Source: Pseudoneurospora amorphoporcata
Taxonomy: Eukaryota; Ascomycota; Sordariomycetes; Sordariales; Sordariaceae
DNA length: 33,887 bases
NCBI GenBank assembly: GCA_033297205.1
Contig: MU859337.1
Location: 1 to 33,887, forward strand
Reading direction: 5' to 3'
Position numbers and translations under genes: made by a program
Shown: positions 31,116 through 33,887 of the stretch, one piece after another
Numbering within the stretch: the stretch's first letter is position 1
How the letters are laid out: every line of letters starts with the position of its first letter
Notes under the pieces: model-generated
The model's database searches: none
Seen by the model: only the letters and a program-made list of their open reading frames with translations
What the model was told of the DNA's origin: nothing

Positions 31116-32909
31116 ATGAGGGTGTTGAAGGCCGGTCTCAAGAGCGATGACTACACCTGGCGTCAAACCCGTCCCGGAATCTGGCAGCGCGACGCCGACG
31201 AAGCAGAAGTCTTCTACTCAACCCTGGCCAAGCTCTACGAAGGCTCCGGACGGATGCAATTCGCCATCACAGGCCACATCTCCCTAACCATCAAAGTTCC
31301 CCAAGATGAGGACCCGGAAGTCGTTTCCAAGAGGCTCGACGAGTCTCTTCGCATTGCATGGCTCAGACAGCGCTATGAGACCCCAACCATCGCCTCCAAG
31401 GCTCACTATGACGCCCTCGACGGGAAGTGGAAGAAATCCTACCGGACCATACCCGACGACGCATCGGCAAAGGCATGGCTGGAGAAGACGTTTCGAGTGG
31501 TCGTAACAACCAACCAAGGAGGCGAAGCCTGGGGTAATTCCGATCCACCCGCTCCCCACGTCGCTACTCTGTTTGTCGTCTGTCCAGTGTTTGAGAAGCG
31601 GGATCCATCCACCATCCGCCGCGACCTCGTCCTGCGCTCACCGCACGACATCATCGACGGCATCGGCACTCTCCACTTTCTCAACAGTCTCGTCACAAAA
31701 ACCGCCCAAGCCTTTCGAGAAGGCGACTTCTTTCGCTCCGTCCCCGTTTTCGACGGATCCGAAGCATCCAACCTCAGCCCGCCCTACCGCGTCGCGGCCA
31801 ATATCCCGTTTGTCCCGACGCCCGAGCAACAAGCTCGACTTGACGATGCCCTGAAATCCGCACCAAAGCCCGACGACCAAGCCTCAGAACTGGCACCCGT
31901 AGAGATCGGCATCCCCTACAACACACAAGGTCCTCTCCTCCCCGCCCAATCCCGCCGCTTCTCGGTCTTCTGGTCCCAGGAACAGCTCTCCGCTCTTACC
32001 ACTCACCTCAAAACGCACTGCCACCCCGGCACCACAGTAACGCACGTCTTCCACGCCGCCATCGCCCTCGTTTTGCGCAGCTTGAACAATGACGGCCACT
32101 CCACGTCCGCAAATGCCACTCCCCTTGTTCCTGAACAAAAGGTTCGATACACCAATTACCTCCTCCGCAACGAACGCCCCTCCTGCATCCCACCTTATCA
32201 CTCGCCCGCCCACTGCGTCTCAGTCTACCACTCTTTGCCTGCGACGAAGCTACAGATCGACATGGCGCCCTCTGTTCTGCCTCAGACGATGAACGACAGA
32301 CGAGCCGAGTTCGAGTCGATCCTAGCGCAGATTCGCGAGTTTTACACCGCCGTCAAGGACGATGAGCAGCACCATGCTTTGTTGGCTCCCGCGATATGGG
32401 CCGAGTGGACGCGCCAGCTTGGCGTCCCTGAGCAGGTACTAAACGGGGAAGAGCAGATGGATGTTCCCAGACCGAAGGAGGTGCCGAGTGTGAGTATTTC
32501 GAGTTTGGGTGTGGTGGATAAGATTGTCAAAAAGTGGCATTCGCTGGGGCTTTCGGGGTCTGAAGGACCTGAAAAGTCTTCATCGGGAGAGTCAAAGAGT
32601 AAGCGTGAGGGAAGCAAAGAGGGAGGCGAAGAGGAGGAGTATGAAAAGCGAAGAGAAGGAACGTTGGAAGTGCGATGGCCGTGGGTGACGGGTGACGAAC
32701 TGAGCAATGGATTGGGAGTGTTTCTGGGGACGTTTGATGGCAGGCTGGAGATAAGTTGTGTGTATAACGAGGCGTGGCATAGCGAGGCGGAGGTGAAGGA
32801 CTTTTTGTCGTCTTTGGACTTTTATGTTCAGGAGTGGATTGAGGGAGGTTTGATGAATCCTTATGATGGTGGGGGCTGGGAGCCTGAGGGGTGGAGGGGT
32901 TTCAGATGA
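31116..32909 (+). CDS. Tri3-like acyltransferase
   Basis: An intronless 597-residue protein. The N-terminus (YTWRQTRPGIWQRD, then EVFYSTLAKLYE) and the overall layout resemble the 15-O-acetyltransferase Tri3 group of fungal acyltransferases. The HxxxD catalytic motif is present as HDIIDGIGT (His 177, Asp 181). Near the C-terminus FLGTFDGRLEISCVYNEAWHS fits the end of the fold, and about residues 530-560 are a charged Lys/Glu-rich linker. Such enzymes move an acyl group from acyl-CoA to a hydroxyl on a small molecule. I chose the ATG at 31116 (context CCACAATGAG); the frame is open for 49 codons upstream with no family features. With the P450 and oxidase it forms a tailoring set. The substrate is unknown, and the window holds no trichothecene core gene. 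Confidence 0.82.
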   Translation: MRVLKAGLKSDDYTWRQTRPGIWQRDADEAEVFYSTLAKLYEGSGRMQFAITGHISLTIKVPQDEDPEVVSKRLDESLRIAWLRQRYETPTIASKAHYDALDGKWKKSYRTIPDDASAKAWLEKTFRVVVTTNQGGEAWGNSDPPAPHVATLFVVCPVFEKRDPSTIRRDLVLRSPHDIIDGIGTLHFLNSLVTKTAQAFREGDFFRSVPVFDGSEASNLSPPYRVAANIPFVPTPEQQARLDDALKSAPKPDDQASELAPVEIGIPYNTQGPLLPAQSRRFSVFWSQEQLSALTTHLKTHCHPGTTVTHVFHAAIALVLRSLNNDGHSTSANATPLVPEQKVRYTNYLLRNERPSCIPPYHSPAHCVSVYHSLPATKLQIDMAPSVLPQTMNDRRAEFESILAQIREFYTAVKDDEQHHALLAPAIWAEWTRQLGVPEQVLNGEEQMDVPRPKEVPSVSISSLGVVDKIVKKWHSLGLSGSEGPEKSSSGESKSKREGSKEGGEEEEYEKRREGTLEVRWPWVTGDELSNGLGVFLGTFDGRLEISCVYNEAWHSEAEVKDFLSSLDFYVQEWIEGGLMNPYDGGGWEPEGWRGFR

Positions 32910-33211
32910 TTGATTGAGACACGGGAGCCAGGAACTCAATCCTCTTGTCTCTCTCTCGCGTACCGTACTATATTTCCACGAATCTTTGTCTGTGCCTTCC
33001 GCTACATTTGTCTCGGGCACACTCACCAATTTTTCCACGATCAATTGCAAGTTCGATGAAGGGATATTTTTGGAGTTACAACTGTGAACTATGAAACACT
33101 GGAAATTTGAGCGCAGGAAGCCTAAATCCATGCTGTAATTCCGACATCGGTTCCACTACCATAACCATACCATCCACCGGTGGTCTTGTACCAAGCCGCA
33201 TTTGTCCCCGT
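32910..33211. other. Spacer between convergent genes
   Basis: 3' flanks of the acyltransferase and the AAA-ATPase remnant. No gene seen. Confidence 0.5.
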
Positions 33212-33768
33212 TTAGGCACATTCGAAAGGAACATCCAGGATAGTGTGTAGCTCTCTCAACGAATCATACACCCCGTCACTAAGCTGGCTTTCCTCGTTGT
33301 CAGAATTCTCACTCCCATTCCGCAGCTCCGTCCGCAACACAGCTAGTACGTGTCCAGCTCCAAGCGGATTCCCTTCCCAGTTTGCGTAGGCAACTGCAGT
33401 CCTCAGAATGTTCTTGATCGTCCGACCCTGTTTTACATCCAGCCGTTAACAAAGGTCCATCTTGTCCTTGACTGCTGCTGATTACAACAAAGAACTGCTC
33501 AAGTCAATCCAACGTAGATCTGTCACTCACATTCAGGTTCAGTTTTCCAAGGGCGATGCAAACGCTCTTGGTCCATGAAGCATCCGTCTCCACAGACCTA
33601 TTTGCTTTGATCAGGCTTTCCCAAATCTGAGATTTTGCATCAGAACTCAGCTTGGATACGATATGGTGACGTGGATTCGAGACTTGAAGGCATCGTCGAA
33701 GTCTTGCCTCCTGTTTGTTGTAAGAAATAGCACGCCTTGAAAATACTCTAGCATTCTGAGGAAGACTT
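33212..33768 (-). pseudogene. 3' part of an AAA-ATPase gene, frameshifted, runs toward window edge
   Basis: Two exons are visible: 33768-33531 and 33427-33212, with a 103-nt intron (GTGAGT ... AAACAG). The protein reads VFLRMLEYFQGVLFLTTNR then QDFDDAFKSRIHVTI, the AAA sensor-1 and arginine-finger region of a fungal AAA-ATPase family. After the intron comes the lid segment GRTIKNILRTAVAYA and a 71-residue end. One base is missing near 33655-33650: the frame runs into TGA after SYPS, and the next frame resumes LSSDAKSQIWESLI. Upstream of 33768 the Walker B region (usually DEADVFLE) is not recognisable before the window edge. It is either a truncated pseudogene or a damaged gene whose start lies outside. 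Confidence 0.6.
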
Positions 33769-33887
33769 CTGTACGGAGAATCGACAATCGTTAGCTGTCA
33801 CACGGACATTTGCCCACAGTTTTAGGTTAGGGTTGCCGAGGCTTAGCAGAGCCTCAACGCCTGGCATCAGCCTTATGAATGCCCGGC
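33769..33887. other. Window edge upstream of the AAA-ATPase remnant
   Basis: The expected preceding AAA exon is not visible in any minus-strand frame. A branch-like GCTAAC and acceptor TACAG could mark an intron end at 33769. A telomere-like GGTTAGGGTT lies near 33825-33834. Confidence 0.35.

Noticed and set aside
1..33887. CRISPR arrays, operons or bacterial-type systems
   Set aside because: No regularly spaced repeats; spliceosomal introns and gene families show this is a fungal nuclear sequence.

Overview
The window is nuclear DNA of a filamentous ascomycete, most likely a Sordariomycete and perhaps Sordariales. The evidence is: many short introns (about 50-125 nt) with GTRAGT-like donors, CTAAC/CTGAC branch sites and CAG/TAG acceptors; families restricted to Pezizomycotina; GPI-type cell-wall proteins; an intron-containing tRNA-Asp; and Pol III genes with T-run terminators. 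The species call is inference. Exon structures were built by hand from splice signals and protein-family continuity.

Left end (1-4 kb): two related genes on the minus strand (89-760 and 3302-3959) encode small CHORD-like zinc proteins. Both look broken, one by a 1-nt frameshift plus no in-frame ATG, the other by an in-frame TAG inside a zinc motif. Between them lies a 1.06-kb AT-rich DNA transposon relic with 62-63 bp terminal inverted repeats and a perfect 8-bp target duplication (hAT-like). Inside it is a smaller TA-flanked foldback element. A tRNA-like Pol III gene sits 31 bp from the transposon duplication.

Middle (5.8-22 kb): a multi-pass membrane protein of a fungal-only family (+), a low-complexity protein of unknown function (-), a GPI-anchored GH17 beta-1,3-glucanase (-), a GTPase-like protein with degenerate nucleotide motifs (+), tRNA-Asp(GTC) (-), a frameshifted remnant that resembles the start of a DUF3445 heme-dependent N-demethylase-like gene (+), and a signal-peptide/kelch/single-TM protein (-). 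These are mostly separated by long gene-poor spacers.

Right (24-33 kb): an FAD-linked (BBE-type) oxidase (-), a cytochrome P450 (-) and a Tri3-like acyltransferase (+). The P450 and the acyltransferase are divergently transcribed. Together these three look like the tailoring part of a small secondary-metabolite cluster. No core synthase (PKS, NRPS, terpene cyclase), transporter or regulator is visible here. The window closes with the frameshifted 3' part of an AAA-ATPase gene on the minus strand.

The best leads are the tailoring trio, the pseudo-GTPase, the twin broken CHORD-like genes around a nested transposon, and the inverted repeat inside an intron of the oxidase gene.
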